Shown: positions 45,207-54,571, numbered from the stretch's first letter. The stretch is DNA of 64,000 nt from Agarivorans litoreus (GCF_019649015.1 NZ_BLPI01000001.1:887501-951500), one strand, 5' to 3'. Notes: generated by a model from the letters alone, not told the origin. Made by a program: numbers and translations.

Positions 45207-45623
45207 CTAAGACTTAAATTGCTGTAAACGTAGAACTTTATCTAGCACGCCATTAACAAACTTGTGGCTATCTTCAGCGGCAAATGACTTAGCTAATTCA
45301 ATCGCTTCGTTAATCACAACTTTAGGCGGCACATCGCTCACCATTAATAGCTCGTAAACACCAATCAACAAAATTGCGTGTTCAACAATATCTAATTCTT
45401 CTAGCTTACGAGAAAGCGAAGAACTCATCGCTTGATCTAACTTGTCGCAGTTTGCCACTACGCCTGTAAGTAGGGTAGAAAAATAAGGAACATCAGCCTT
45501 ACTCATATCTTGTTCGGTTAAGAACTGATGCTCGATGTTAGCAACGCTGTCCTTGGTCACCTGCCATTGATAAATTGCTTGAGTAGCAAATTGTCTAGCT
45601 TTACGACGTGCAGCTGGTTTCAC
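45207..45623 (-). CDS. nusB: transcription antitermination factor NusB
   Basis: A 138-residue RNA-binding helical protein with the start [16 protein letters not shown] and the end [32 protein letters not shown]. It binds boxA with NusE for rRNA antitermination. It lies between ribH and thiL as in most gammaproteobacteria. Confidence 0.97.
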   Translation of the reverse strand: MKPAARRKARQFATQAIYQWQVTKDSVANIEHQFLTEQDMSKADVPYFSTLLTGVVANCDKLDQAMSSSLSRKLEELDIVEHAILLIGVYELLMVSDVPPKVVINEAIELAKSFAAEDSHKFVNGVLDKVLRLQQFKS

Positions 45624-45638
45624 AGAGAATTCCTCAAA

Positions 45639-46109
45639 TTAAACTTCTATCTGATCAATTAAGTTGATCATTTCCAAAGCGCTTAGGGCGGCTTCGGTAC
45701 CTTTATTACCCATTTTAGTGCCAGCGCGTTCAATCGCTTGCTCGATAGACTCAGTAGTAAGCACACCAAAGGTAACTGGAATATCAAATTCCATCATAAC
45801 TTGAGCTAAACCTTTGTGGCATTCGTTAGCCACTAATTCAAAGTGGTAAGTGCCACCACGAATTACCGTACCTAAAGCAATAATAGCATCGTACTTTTTG
45901 CTTGCTGCAATGCGTTTAGCAGCCAGTGGAATTTCTACCGCACCCGGTACACGAACAACAGTAATGTTGTCATCGCTAATTCCACCTTGACGAGTTAGCG
46001 TATCCACAGCGCCAGATAACAAGCTCTCGTTAATAAAGCTGTTAAAACGAGCGATAACAATAGCCACTTTAGCGTTTGGTGTAGCTAAATTTGCTTCAAT
46101 TACTTTCAT
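45639..46109 (-). CDS. ribH: 6,7-dimethyl-8-ribityllumazine synthase
   Basis: A 156-residue enzyme. [20 protein letters not shown] near the start, [19 protein letters not shown] with the catalytic His and [19 protein letters not shown]. It joins the butanone phosphate and pyrimidine to make lumazine, one step before riboflavin. ATG at 46109. Confidence 0.97.
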   Translation of the reverse strand: MKVIEANLATPNAKVAIVIARFNSFINESLLSGAVDTLTRQGGISDDNITVVRVPGAVEIPLAAKRIAASKKYDAIIALGTVIRGGTYHFELVANECHKGLAQVMMEFDIPVTFGVLTTESIEQAIERAGTKMGNKGTEAALSALEMINLIDQIEV

Positions 46110-46212
46110 ACCTATTTCTGCCTTTTCTTTGAGTCCATCAAAAAAATCGCGCTATTCTAGCACAACTAATCTGCTAGGCCCTTATTAAAATTATGTCTCA
46201 CTAACACTTAGG

Positions 46213-47325
46213 TTATTCTTGGTCGATATACTCAACCACTTCCAAACCAAAGCCAGATAATGCGTGATAACGCTTAGGTGAACTTAATAAACGCATTTTG
46301 CTTACACCTAGGTCGGCCAAAATCTGAGAGCCTACTCCAACAGTACGTGAAGCAGTGTGTGCTTGCTTTTGTGCTGGAGTTTCGCCGCGATCTTGCAGGG
46401 CGAAGGCTTTAACTTGGTCAATCAAATTATCAGCCTTGTCATCGGTACTAAGTAGCACCAGCACGCCATTTTCTTGAGCAATTTTTTCTAAGGCTTTATC
46501 CAGTGGCCAGCTCATCTTTCCAGCCCGGTCACTGCCTAATAAATCACTAAAGGTATTGTGCAAGTGCACGCGTACCAGCGTGGCCTCATCTTCTTTTATC
46601 TCACCGGCTTGCATAACAAAGTGGACTTTTTCATCGATGGTATCGCGGTAGGTAATCAACTTGAAATCACCGTGGCGGCTAGGCATTTTACATTCTGCAA
46701 CTCGCTCAATAGTGGTTTCGTTGTTATTACGGTATTCGATGAGATCGGCGATAGTGCCCATCTTTAAACCGTGTTCTTTACAAAACACCTCAAGATCAGG
46801 GCGACGAGCCATGGTGCCATCTTGATTAAGGATCTCAACAATCACTGCAGCTGGTTCTCTACCAGCTAACCTTGCCAAATCAGTTCCTGCTTCAGTATGT
46901 CCAGCGCGGGTAAGTACCCCACCTTCTTGTGCCATTAGCGGGAAAATATGCCCAGGCATAACAATGTCACTAGGCTTAGCATCGCGGGCAACTGCTGCTT
47001 GCACAGTGCGCGAGCGATCTGCAGCAGAAATACCGGTAGTCACGCCTTGTGCTGCTTCAATAGATACCGTGAAGTTAGTAGCAAACTGTTCGGTATTCAC
47101 ATCCACCATCAGCGGCAACTTTAGTTGCTGACAGCGCTGTTTAGTCATGGGTAAACAAATCAATCCACGCCCATAGGTAGCCATAAAGTTAATGGCCTCT
47201 GGTGTTACCATATCGGCTGCCATGATGAGATCGCCTTCATTCTCTCGATCTTCATCATCCATTAGCACCACCATTTTTCCATGGCGTAAATCTTCAATAA
47301 TTTCTTCGATACTGCTTAGTGACAT
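46213..47325 (-). CDS. ribB: 3,4-dihydroxy-2-butanone-4-phosphate synthase with degenerate GTP cyclohydrolase II-like domain
   Basis: A 370-residue two-domain protein. Residues 1-200 form Rib[13 protein letters not shown] near 22, [13 protein letters not shown] and [21 protein letters not shown] contain the active residues. Residues 205-368 resemble GTP cyclohydrolase II but the zinc-binding Cys motif is absent: where the family has CLTGDxxGSxxCDC the sequence reads [15 protein letters not shown]. The second domain is thus probably inactive, as in the RibBX type known from other gammaproteobacteria, and a separate ribA is needed. It starts with a strongly conserved N-terminus. Confidence 0.93.
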   Translation of the reverse strand: MSLSSIEEIIEDLRHGKMVVLMDDEDRENEGDLIMAADMVTPEAINFMATYGRGLICLPMTKQRCQQLKLPLMVDVNTEQFATNFTVSIEAAQGVTTGISAADRSRTVQAAVARDAKPSDIVMPGHIFPLMAQEGGVLTRAGHTEAGTDLARLAGREPAAVIVEILNQDGTMARRPDLEVFCKEHGLKMGTIADLIEYRNNNETTIERVAECKMPSRHGDFKLITYRDTIDEKVHFVMQAGEIKEDEATLVRVHLHNTFSDLLGSDRAGKMSWPLDKALEKIAQENGVLVLLSTDDKADNLIDQVKAFALQDRGETPAQKQAHTASRTVGVGSQILADLGVSKMRLLSSPKRYHALSGFGLEVVEYIDQE

Positions 47326-47389
47326 AGCAAAACCTTTCTTACCTTTGGGGATAGTATTTATCGTTATTAGCGCATCTTGATTGGGCGAG

Positions 47390-48046
47390 CTATTTCATAA
47401 AGCCGTGCTGCGCCAAAAATGCAGTATTTATTTTTGAATCGTTAGTATTCTCATCAGCATAGCCGATTAAACGCTCCACATAGCGAGCGATAACATCAAC
47501 TTCTAAGTTAATTTTTTGCCCAGGCGACCAAGCACCAATGGTTGTTTGCTCGGCTGTATGGGGAATAATGGTTAAACGTAGCTGTTGCTGTTGTACTTCG
47601 TTCACCGTTAAGCTAATGCCATCTACGGTTACAGATCCTTTATGGGCTATGTAGCGCGCCAGATCATTAGGAACCTTTAGCCAAATATTAATCGCACGCG
47701 CACTGGGGCTAATGCTTACTACCTCTGCTAAGCCATCAACATGACCACTGACAATATGACCACCAAAGCGATTAGTTGCAAGCATGGCTTTTTCAAGGTT
47801 AACCTTGTCACCTTGTTTGCATTTAGCCAGTGAAGTTAAACTTAAAGTCTCAGTAGATACATCGGCGCAAAAGTGCTCATTGCTAAAGTCGACCACGGTT
47901 AAACATATACCGTTTACCGCGATGCTATCGCCAAGCCTTACATCCGACATGTCTAAACCAGCGCTAGCGATGTTTAATCGCACGTCACCACTGCGTTTTT
48001 CAATGCGAGAAATCTTGCCTAGGGCTTCAATTATTCCAGTAAACAT
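47390..48046 (-). CDS. ribE: riboflavin synthase, alpha chain
   Basis: A 218-residue enzyme of two lumazine-binding repeats: [12 protein letters not shown] ... [13 protein letters not shown] and [11 protein letters not shown] ... [13 protein letters not shown]. It turns two lumazine molecules into riboflavin plus pyrimidine. Its ATG shares one base with the ribD stop. Confidence 0.97.
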   Translation of the reverse strand: MFTGIIEALGKISRIEKRSGDVRLNIASAGLDMSDVRLGDSIAVNGICLTVVDFSNEHFCADVSTETLSLTSLAKCKQGDKVNLEKAMLATNRFGGHIVSGHVDGLAEVVSISPSARAINIWLKVPNDLARYIAHKGSVTVDGISLTVNEVQQQQLRLTIIPHTAEQTTIGAWSPGQKINLEVDVIARYVERLIGYADENTNDSKINTAFLAQHGFMK

Positions 48047-49179
48047 TAATGTGTGCCCTGTGCTTGCGGGATCCAGATAGTTTTAATGTCGGGGCCAATT
48101 CGGCGAGTTTCAAGGCATTGCCAAGAATTTAACGCACTCATCGACTGATAGCCCTCTAGCCCCACTAAACTGTGAGCATCGGCTCCCATCAATAAACCGG
48201 CTTGGTAACAAATAAGTTGATCAACCAAGTTGGCTTGAATTAGAGCAGCCGCTAGCTTGGCTCCAGCTTCAACCCAGATGTCATTGACTTCCGCTTCAGC
48301 TAATTGCTGCATTAATTGCGGCAAAAAGTTTGGCGTGTCTTCAATCACCAGCTGTTTTACGGCTGGCAGTTGCGTTTGTGATTGATGGCCAGCCAACCAC
48401 AAAGACTCACTATTGTTAAAAATATTAAGGTCTTGAGCTGCTTCTGCGAGGCGTTGTTTGCGGTCAATAATCACCCGCAATGGCTGACGCAGCAGTGTTT
48501 CATCAAGTTGCTTTGCAAGGCTGCCTAGCTCATTAAATCTCACGTTTAGGCTGGCATTATCACGAATAACCGTCGTAGCGGTGGACAAAATAGCATGGCT
48601 AGCGGCACGCTCTCGTTGCACGTCGCTGCGAGAATGAGCCGAGGTAATCCACTTGCTTTCGCCATTGGCCAAAGCGGTTTTAGCGTCGATAGAACCCGCA
48701 AGTTTCAAGCGAACAAAGGGACGTTTACGCTCAACGCGGCTCAAAAATCCGGGGTTAAGCGCACGCGCTGACTGCTCCATTAGACCAGTACGAACCTTAA
48801 TACCAGCCTCTTCAAGGTGCTTAATACCGCGCCCAGCTACCTGTGGATTAGGGTCAACCATAGCAATCACTACTTCAGCCACTTGTTGCTCAACTAACAT
48901 TGAGGCGCAAGCGGGCGTTCTGCCTACATGGCTGCAGGGCTCAAGGGTGACATAACAAGTCGCCCCTAAGAGGCTAAAGCCTCGTTGCTTAGCATCTGCA
49001 GCGGCATTCACTTCGGCGTGCCCTTCGCCGGCTTTACGGTGAAAACCTTCACCAATAATCTGACCGTCTTTTACCAACACACAACCCACATTAGGATTGG
49101 GTGCCGTGGTATATCTTCCGCGCTTGGCAAGAGCAATGGCCTTTGCCATGAACTGGCAATCTTGAACGCTAAAACTCAC
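48046..49179 (-). CDS. ribD: bifunctional riboflavin deaminase/reductase RibD
   Basis: A 377-residue enzyme. Residues 1-145 are a cytidine-deaminase-like domain: HAEVNA and PCSHVGRTPAC bind zinc. Residues 150-370 are the reductase (VRLKLAGSIDAKTALANGESKWI, then WVEAGAKLAAALI). The start is GTG at 49179, directly after the nrdR stop (TAA-GTG). It makes the pyrimidine for ribH. Confidence 0.96.
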   Translation of the reverse strand: MSFSVQDCQFMAKAIALAKRGRYTTAPNPNVGCVLVKDGQIIGEGFHRKAGEGHAEVNAAADAKQRGFSLLGATCYVTLEPCSHVGRTPACASMLVEQQVAEVVIAMVDPNPQVAGRGIKHLEEAGIKVRTGLMEQSARALNPGFLSRVERKRPFVRLKLAGSIDAKTALANGESKWITSAHSRSDVQRERAASHAILSTATTVIRDNASLNVRFNELGSLAKQLDETLLRQPLRVIIDRKQRLAEAAQDLNIFNNSESLWLAGHQSQTQLPAVKQLVIEDTPNFLPQLMQQLAEAEVNDIWVEAGAKLAAALIQANLVDQLICYQAGLLMGADAHSLVGLEGYQSMSALNSWQCLETRRIGPDIKTIWIPQAQGTH

Positions 49180-49629
49180 TTACTTTTCCAACTTAGCAAT
49201 TTCGTCACTAAATTCTTTGATATCTTCAAAGGAGTGATAAACCGAAGCAAAACGCACGTAGGCCACTTTATCTAGGCCAATCAACTGTTCCATAACAATC
49301 TTGCCGATGAACTTAGTAGCAACTTCGCGTTCGCCAGTCGCCCGCAGCTGCGACTTAATTTTGTTAACTGCTTGCTCTACTTGGTCAACGCTTACTGGGC
49401 GTTTTTCCAGCGCGCGCATCATACCAGCACGCATTTTCTCTTCGTTAAAGGGTTCTCTAATGCCGTTGCCTTTAATCACTCTTGGCATCACCAACTCAGC
49501 TACTTCAAAAGAGGTGAAGCGCTCATGGCACTCTAAGCATTCACGACGCCTTCTTACTTGGTGGCCATCGGCAACCAAACGCGAGTCAATAACCTTAGTT
49601 TCATGAGCAGAACAAAATGGACAATGCAT
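49180..49629 (-). CDS. nrdR: transcriptional regulator NrdR
   Basis: A 149-residue repressor. An N-terminal zinc ribbon ([28 protein letters not shown]) and an ATP-cone ([20 protein letters not shown]...). It binds ATP/dATP and represses ribonucleotide reductase genes through NrdR boxes. It leads the rib operon. In related genomes glyA lies directly upstream; here an accessory insert separates them. Confidence 0.97.
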   Translation of the reverse strand: MHCPFCSAHETKVIDSRLVADGHQVRRRRECLECHERFTSFEVAELVMPRVIKGNGIREPFNEEKMRAGMMRALEKRPVSVDQVEQAVNKIKSQLRATGEREVATKFIGKIVMEQLIGLDKVAYVRFASVYHSFEDIKEFSDEIAKLEK

Positions 49630-49983
49630 GGGCGATCCCTTATTCGAGTATCCGGCAATTTTATCTGCTAAACCGTCAGAGGTACAGGTTAGCTAAAGCG
49701 TAACTATCGAAAATGCCCACAATTCCTTTATTTAGATAAGGTCTTGTCCATAGAGAATGGTGCCAACTTAGTAAAGGAAGAAATAATGAGAATTAGCTCT
49801 CAGTTTAACCACTGAAGCAAATACTTAATGTTTAGCCCTTAGCTTGTTAACAGTCTGATTAGATTCAAGTTAAGCTTGTTATTTAAGCAAATTGCGTTTG
49901 CGTAGTAACCAATTACTACCGCTTAGCTTACCGCACAAGTTAGGCTGCACTATAAATGTAAATAACTTGTTAAGGAAAGCATC
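49630..49983. other. intergenic region between nrdR and the DJ-1 gene
   Basis: About 350 bases with divergent promoters. It contains a nine-codon frame at 49786-49815 with a strong ribosome site. The rest shows no gene; the last 40 bases hold TTAAGGAAAGC, the ribosome site of the next gene. Confidence 0.5.
49786..49815 (+). other. nine-codon frame with strong ribosome site (leader peptide or gene remnant)
   Basis: AAAGGAAGAAATAATG leads a frame coding MRISSQFNH and then a stop. The ribosome site is as good as that of the alkylsulfatase. The peptide start looks like the beginning of some M14-type carboxypeptidases, from memory, so it could be the left-over start of a deleted gene, or a leader peptide. 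Weak. Confidence 0.3.
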
Positions 49984-50544
49984 ATGGCGAAGATACTGAT
50001 TATTGCAGGTGATTTTGTTGAAGATTACGAATTAATGGTGCCATTTCAGGCGCTGCAAATGGTAGGCCACGAAGTTATCGCAACTTGCCCAGAGAAACGC
50101 ACTGGCGAACAAATTAAAACCGCCATCCATGACTTTGAAGGCGATCAAACCTATACCGAAAAACCAGGGCACAACTTCACCCTCAATGGCAATTTTGCTG
50201 ACATCGATACCGAGGAGTTTGACGCGCTATTGTTGCCCGGCGGACGTGCCCCGGAATACTTACGCTTAAATGCTAAGGTATTAGAAATAATTCAAGCCTT
50301 TGCCGCTAAACAACAGCCGATAGCGGCAATATGCCATGGCGCACAGCTATTAACGGCGGCAGGTATTGCCTCTGGCAGACACATTTCTGCCTACCCGGCT
50401 TGTGCGCCTGAAGTGACAGCCGCTGGCGGCGACTATGCCGATATTGCCGTTGACCAAGCCCTTACTGATGGGAACTTGGTCACCGCGCCAGCTTGGCCTG
50501 CCCACCCGCAATGGCTAGCGCAATTTAATAAACTATTGGCTTAA
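49984..50544 (+). CDS. DJ-1/PfpI family protein
   Basis: A 186-residue protein of the class-I glutamine-amidotransferase-like fold. The nucleophile Cys is in [15 protein letters not shown] near 116, the Glu in [12 protein letters not shown] near 15, and HNFTLNGNF and [11 protein letters not shown] are typical of the YhbO/PfpI-like subgroup. Members act as chaperone-like or glyoxalase-like stress proteins in the cytoplasm; the exact reaction is not determined. TTAAGGAAAGC is the ribosome site. It sits in the accessory insert between nrdR and glyA. Confidence 0.88.
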   Translation: MAKILIIAGDFVEDYELMVPFQALQMVGHEVIATCPEKRTGEQIKTAIHDFEGDQTYTEKPGHNFTLNGNFADIDTEEFDALLLPGGRAPEYLRLNAKVLEIIQAFAAKQQPIAAICHGAQLLTAAGIASGRHISAYPACAPEVTAAGGDYADIAVDQALTDGNLVTAPAWPAHPQWLAQFNKLLA

Positions 50545-50618
50545 TACTAAAGTAAAACGGCAAAAGTTGATTTTGTATACCATGATTAGACTTCGGTTTG
50601 ATCATGGTGGGATTGCCT

Positions 50619-50951
50619 ATGTGTGAAATCTATTCTGGCACTGAAGCGGAATTGTTTGAATTGAAATCTCGGTCGGTACGTTTAGATGGCGTAGTAACCA
50701 GTATTCGATTGGAAGCGATATTTTGGCAACTACTGGAGCAAATAGCCGAAGAGGCCAACCTTAGTTTGGCGGGCTTTTTAACACAAATTTACCATGAAGT
50801 ATTACAGCGAGAAGAAAAGGTAGGTAATTTTACATCTTTACTTAGAGTGGCTTGTACTACTCACCTTAATCAAGGCAAGCGCTTAACACTCTCTCATCCT
50901 TCGCTTAAACAAGCGGAATCAGGCAATTCCATTGCCAACGGATATCTTTAA
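50619..50951 (+). CDS. ribbon-helix-helix domain protein
   Basis: A 110-residue protein from ATG 50619, preceded by GGTGGGA. Upstream in-frame starts at 50598 (TTG) and 50604 (ATG) exist but the MCEIY start fits the family. The core TRSIRLDGVVTSIRLEAIFWQLLEQIAEEANLSLAGFLTQIYHEVL-type pattern (residues 19-65) is the RHH_4 domain (COG4321 type), a small DNA-binding or protein-partner fold. Some members are mis-annotated as aryl-sulfate sulfotransferases. Role unknown. The C-terminus is a low-complexity tail. Confidence 0.72.
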   Translation: MCEIYSGTEAELFELKSRSVRLDGVVTSIRLEAIFWQLLEQIAEEANLSLAGFLTQIYHEVLQREEKVGNFTSLLRVACTTHLNQGKRLTLSHPSLKQAESGNSIANGYL

Positions 50952-50968
50952 TGTGCAAACATTAAGAA

Positions 50969-51124
50969 ATGATGAACAACATAAAGCTGCCCCAAATTAC
51001 AAACTGCATAATCATTAATCGTTTTGCACTAGCCACAGGATTCATGTCCATGGTGATTCTCTCTCTTCTGCAATTACCCTTTAGCGCTGGTAATTTGACT
51101 TATCAATTAGGTCTTAAAAACTGA
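50969..51124 (+). CDS. possible small membrane protein
   Basis: A 51-codon frame starting MMNNIKLPQITNCIIINR, then one hydrophobic stretch (FALATGFMSMVILSLLQLPF), short polar tail. The ribosome site is weak (TTAAGA). It lies 17 bases after the RHH gene on the same strand. It could be a real small membrane protein or a chance frame. The remaining bases up to the MITE-like repeat at 51230 show nothing. Confidence 0.3.
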   Translation: MMNNIKLPQITNCIIINRFALATGFMSMVILSLLQLPFSAGNLTYQLGLKN

Positions 51125-51229
51125 GCAATTTCAGTACCAACTGTCTAATTCTCAGGCTAAAACCCAGCCTATCCCTCCTTGGTTTGTGTTCCTATTCACA
51201 TTTAGTCTTAATAATCCGTAGTTTTACTA

Positions 51230-51410
51230 GGGTCTGTTGATCTTTGCTGATGGTTTTTGCAGCAATTTATTAGCCATTTAGGCAAGGCAGTGAGTGTGCA
51301 GTTAAGTGGGCTTAATAATCACTCGCTAACGCTGAATAAATGGCTAAGAAATGCTGCCCGAAGGGGTCGGATAAGCGAACAAAATTTCAACACCAAAGAT
51401 CAACAGACCC
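51230..51410. repeat. MITE-like foldback repeat, copy 2 (complete, 181 bp)
   Basis: A 181-bp element with perfect 17-base terminal inverted repeats: GGGTCTGTTGATCTTTG (51230-51246) and CAAAGATCAACAGACCC (51394-51410), flanked by TA on both sides. Inside, GCAGCAATTTATTAGCCATTTA and TAAATGGCTAAGAAATGCTGC, and AGTGAGTG/CACTCGCT, also pair, so the whole element can fold on itself. No transposase. It lies between the RHH gene and the glyA terminator. A near-identical but interrupted copy is at 25068-25328. Confidence 0.88.
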
Positions 51411-51424
51411 TAACAAACAAATAC

Positions 51425-51450
51425 AAAAAAGGAGGCATAAAGCCTCCTTT
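51425..51450 (-). terminator. terminator of glyA
   Basis: On the minus strand AAAGGAGGC (51450-51442), loop TTTAT, GCCTCCTTT (51436-51428), followed by a T run to 51425. It is 37 bases after the glyA stop. Confidence 0.92.
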
Positions 51451-51487
51451 CTTTTATCTAGTCAATCCCTGACGTTTACATGCTTAC

Positions 51488-52741
51488 TTAAGCGTAGACC
51501 GGGAAACGCTGGCAAAGTTCTAACACTTGGCCTTTAACGCGCTCAATTACCGCTTCGTCTTGTAAATTATCTAATACATCACAAATCCAGCCAGCTAACT
51601 CTTTAGAAGCAGCGACATCTAAGCCACGACGAGTAATTGCTGGAGTACCAATACGTAAACCACTGGTTACAAACGGAGAACGCGGATCGTTTGGAACCGA
51701 GTTTTTATTTACTGTGATGTTTGCACGGCCTAGTGCCGCGTCGGCATCTTTACCAGTAATGTCTTTGTCGATGAGATCAACCAAGAACAAGTGGTTTTCT
51801 GTACCGTTAGACACAATCTTGTAACCGCGCTCTTGCAGTACCGCTACCATAGCTTTGGCATTATCTAATACGTTTTGCTGGTATTGCTTAAACTCTGGCT
51901 CCATCGCTTCTTTGAACGCTACCGCTTTTGCAGCAATAACATGCATCAAAGGACCGCCTTGACCGCCTGGGAATACTGCAGAGTTAAGCTTCTTCTCTAC
52001 TTCTTCGTTAGCACGCGCCAAAATCAAGCCTCCACGTGGGCCAGCTAGCGTTTTGTGAGTAGTCGTTGTTACTACATCAGCAATTGGCACTGGGTTTGGA
52101 TACAAACCAGCAGCTACTAAACCAGCAATGTGTGCCATATCTACGAACAGGTAAGCACCTACTTCGTCAGCGATGTCACGGAAACGCTGCCAATCAACCA
52201 CACCTGAGTATGCTGAGAAACCAGCAATAATCATTTTAGGTTTGTGTTCTTTAGCTAAACGCTCAACTTCAGCATAGTCTAACTCACCAGTTTCTGGGTT
52301 AATCCCGTACTGAACGGCGTTGTAGATTTTACCTGAGAAGCTTACGCTTGCACCGTGAGTTAAGTGACCACCATGAGCTAAGCTCATACCTAGCACTGTG
52401 TCACCTGCTTTAAGCAAAGCCATAAAAACAGCTGAGTTAGCCTGTGAACCAGCATGTGGTTGCACGTTTGCATAGTCGGCACCAAATAGTTGCTTGGCAC
52501 GCTCAATGGCTAGTACTTCTGCTTTATCTACATACTCACAACCACCATAGTAACGCTTACCTGGGTATCCTTCGGCGTACTTATTAGTAAGGTAAGAGCC
52601 TTGCGCTTCCATTACTCGTGGGCTGGCATAGTTCTCAGAAGCAATCAGCTCGATGTGCTCTTCTTGACGAACTTCTTCTTTAGTAATGGCTTGCCATAAT
52701 TCGGCATCGTAATCGGCGATATTCATATCACGCTTTAACAT
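51488..52741 (-). CDS. glyA: serine hydroxymethyltransferase GlyA
   Basis: A 417-residue PLP enzyme. [19 protein letters not shown] contains the PLP lysine near 230, and [20 protein letters not shown] and YYGGCEYVD are early active-site segments. It converts serine and tetrahydrofolate to glycine and methylene-THF. ATG at 52741 follows GGAGATACTG. In related genomes it is next to nrdR; here 1.9 kb of extra sequence lies between. Confidence 0.97.
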   Translation of the reverse strand: MLKRDMNIADYDAELWQAITKEEVRQEEHIELIASENYASPRVMEAQGSYLTNKYAEGYPGKRYYGGCEYVDKAEVLAIERAKQLFGADYANVQPHAGSQANSAVFMALLKAGDTVLGMSLAHGGHLTHGASVSFSGKIYNAVQYGINPETGELDYAEVERLAKEHKPKMIIAGFSAYSGVVDWQRFRDIADEVGAYLFVDMAHIAGLVAAGLYPNPVPIADVVTTTTHKTLAGPRGGLILARANEEVEKKLNSAVFPGGQGGPLMHVIAAKAVAFKEAMEPEFKQYQQNVLDNAKAMVAVLQERGYKIVSNGTENHLFLVDLIDKDITGKDADAALGRANITVNKNSVPNDPRSPFVTSGLRIGTPAITRRGLDVAASKELAGWICDVLDNLQDEAVIERVKGQVLELCQRFPVYA

Positions 52742-52953
52742 CAGTATCTCCTGACTCTTTTGTTACATGTTGGTGGGTGATTTTTCGAAGGCGCATTCTA
52801 ACCTGAGTCCTTTTCAGATCACAGCAAAATTTTTTACCATTAACGCTATTCAAATGAACAAATGTAACAATAAAACGCTAGCTGCCTTGGAAGCTGTAGT
52901 GTGCGTTTAGCCTGTTAAATTTGCAATTTTCTCACTAGCTGCTTTGATCTTTA

Positions 52954-52966
52954 TGAAATAAATTCA
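52954..52966. promoter_or_regulatory. possible MetR site
   Basis: TGAAATAAATTCA fits the TGAAnnnnnTTCA consensus of MetR, which activates glyA in enteric bacteria. It lies 213 bases before the glyA start, further than usual, so the call is weak. Confidence 0.3.
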
Positions 52967-53007
52967 CGTTAATTTAGGCATTACATCTCAGCCCAACAAA
53001 GGTTAAG

Positions 53008-53026
53008 ATGATAATGATTATCATCT
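53008..53026 (+). promoter_or_regulatory. Fur box before the ChaN-like gene
   Basis: GATGATAATGATTATCATC is a perfect palindrome (ATGATAAT/ATTATCAT) and a near-ideal Fur site. It ends 18 bases before the ATG, so iron-loaded Fur would block transcription or its start. Confidence 0.88.
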
Positions 53027-53044
53027 ACAATTAGAGTTTATATT

Positions 53045-54040
53045 ATGTCACTTCGCCTCTCTGGCCTCATTTTGTCATTTTTCTTTCTATCGGCTTGCAG
53101 CGCTACTCCACCTGTAGATCAAACAAAGCCATCTGCAGATATTCAATTGCAGACCTACTATGACTACGTACTCTACAACCCAAACGACCAACAAATTTTT
53201 GAAAACACCCAAGCACTTGCCAAGCAACTGGCTGATTCGCAGGTGATACTGTTTGGCGAATACCACAGTCACCCCGCTATCCACTTAGCACAGCTGCGTT
53301 TATTGGAAGCCTTATATCAGCAACAAAACCAAATTAGTTTATCGATGGAGCAATTTTCTCGCAGCCAACAAGCTTTATTAGACAGCTACCTAGCCAACGA
53401 AATAGGTGAAGAATGGCTTATCAAACAAACCAAGGCCTGGGATAACTACCGCTCGGATTATCGGCCGCTAGTTGAATTTGCCAAAGATAAACAACTTACG
53501 GTAGTAGCAGCCAACGCTCCTCGCGAGCATGTTCGCTGTATTGGTCAGCAAGGCTTAGGCTATTTAGAGGGCTTAGAAGAATCTGAACGCAGCAAACTTG
53601 CCCAAGACTTTACAACCAACGATCCGGCCTACCAACAGCGACTGTTTGGTAACGCTCACCATGGCGATAGCGAACAAAGCAAAAATCACTTTCTCGCCAT
53701 GTTAGCTTGGGACGAAACAATGGCAGAATCTATCGCTCTGCAACTACAGTCTCAAACTACTCAACAAGTGATGCACACGGTGGGCAACTTTCATATTGAA
53801 CAACGACAAGGCACCTACTCAAGAGTAGAACAACGCCTCGAAGGTAAAAAAGTTAGTTCTTTAGTGGCGATAAACCACAGTGAGTTTATTAAGTTAAACG
53901 AGCAACAAAAACAAGCATTAGGTGACTACTTAATTGTGGTAAAAAGCTTGCCAGTGCGTTATCAAAACAAAGCCAATCAGCAAGCAGAATTTAAGCATAT
54001 TAAGAAACAATCTAGTAAGCAGTGTAAAAGCGCTAACTAA
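53045..54040 (+). CDS. ChaN family iron-regulated lipoprotein
   Basis: A 331-residue outer-membrane-type lipoprotein with lipobox LSAC (Cys18). The ChaN domain begins near 65 (VILFGEYHSHPAIHLAQLRLLEAL), with SLSMEQFSRSQQALLDSYL, WDNYRSDYRPLVEFAKDK and QVMHTVGNFHIEQRQGTYSRVE following. In Campylobacter ChaN binds two haems as a dimer; here a haem-binding or iron-uptake role is inferred. The perfect Fur box at its start supports regulation by iron. No TonB receptor is next to it, which is usual for stand-alone ChaN genes in Vibrionaceae-like bacteria. Confidence 0.9.
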   Translation: MSLRLSGLILSFFFLSACSATPPVDQTKPSADIQLQTYYDYVLYNPNDQQIFENTQALAKQLADSQVILFGEYHSHPAIHLAQLRLLEALYQQQNQISLSMEQFSRSQQALLDSYLANEIGEEWLIKQTKAWDNYRSDYRPLVEFAKDKQLTVVAANAPREHVRCIGQQGLGYLEGLEESERSKLAQDFTTNDPAYQQRLFGNAHHGDSEQSKNHFLAMLAWDETMAESIALQLQSQTTQQVMHTVGNFHIEQRQGTYSRVEQRLEGKKVSSLVAINHSEFIKLNEQQKQALGDYLIVVKSLPVRYQNKANQQAEFKHIKKQSSKQCKSAN

Positions 54041-54162
54041 CAATTAGCTAGCTGTTATTTAAAATGTCTCTCGACGACGACGCCTCTTGTTAAATAAATG
54101 TTAATAAATCAACTTAAATAACTGTATTCGCCTTATTTTTTTTTGGTTTTACTAACAAACGC

Positions 54163-54190
54163 TTGCAGCTTGCTCATATTGAGCCATAAT
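54163..54190 (+). promoter_or_regulatory. candidate sigma-70 promoter of lpp
   Basis: TTGCAG (54163-54168), 16-base spacer, CATAAT (54185-54190). It would give a 5' leader of about 90 bases. Confidence 0.4.
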
Positions 54191-54240
54191 CATACCAGCG
54201 GCTCACTCAATTGCAGTGAATAGCTTTGCTTAAACGAATC

Positions 54241-54260
54241 AACGATTGCTGACAATCGTT
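54241..54260 (+). promoter_or_regulatory. 5' leader hairpin of lpp
   Basis: AACGATTG (54241-54248), loop CTGA, CAATCGTT (54253-54260): a perfect 8-bp stem 28 bases before the lpp ATG. It may stabilise the mRNA. Confidence 0.5.
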
Positions 54261-54288
54261 AGAATTGAATATAAAGGACGGACTTACC

Positions 54289-54555
54289 ATGAATAAGTTT
54301 TTAGTTGCAGGCGCTATTGCTTCTACCATTTTACTAGCGGGTTGTTCTTCAAACACTACCGCTCTAGAAAACAACGTACAATCTCTAAGCGACAAAGTTG
54401 ATGCACTATCAAACGAAGTTGCAGCTCTTCGTGCAGAGCAAAGCTCTTTGAGTGGCGACATTAAGTCAGCTCAAATGAGTGCTGACCAAGCTAAAGCTGA
54501 AGCGATGCGCGCTAACGAACGTATCGACAACATCGCATCTTCTTACACTAAGTAA
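54289..54555 (+). CDS. lpp: major outer membrane (murein-type) lipoprotein Lpp
   Basis: An 88-residue lipoprotein. ATG 54289 follows AAAGGACGG; an in-frame ATG at 54265 would add eight residues before the signal. Lipobox LAGC (Cys19). The mature part is a heptad coiled coil (NNVQSLSDKVDALSNEVAAL ... ADQAKAEAMRANERIDNIA) that trimerises. It ends SSYTK; the terminal Lys is the residue that L,D-transpeptidase links to peptidoglycan in enteric Lpp. The L,D-transpeptidase gene converges on it at the same terminator. Full length for the family. Confidence 0.9.
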   Translation: MNKFLVAGAIASTILLAGCSSNTTALENNVQSLSDKVDALSNEVAALRAEQSSLSGDIKSAQMSADQAKAEAMRANERIDNIASSYTK

Positions 54556-54571
54556 GTTTAAAGCGATGTAA

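Larger units (their letters stand above)
52742..53044. other. divergent intergenic region glyA / chaN
   Basis: About 300 AT-rich bases. It holds a MetR-type half-site pair (52954-52966) and a Fur box (53008-53026). No gene seen. Confidence 0.6.

Noticed and set aside
46110-47389. FMN riboswitch near ribB
   Set aside because: The gaps around ribB and ribE are short (about 100 and 65 bases) and show none of the conserved RFN segments.
51257-51537. Open frames inside the MITE-like repeat and glyA terminator
   Set aside because: They lie in a foldback repeat and end in the glyA coding strand's 3' region; no support for translation.
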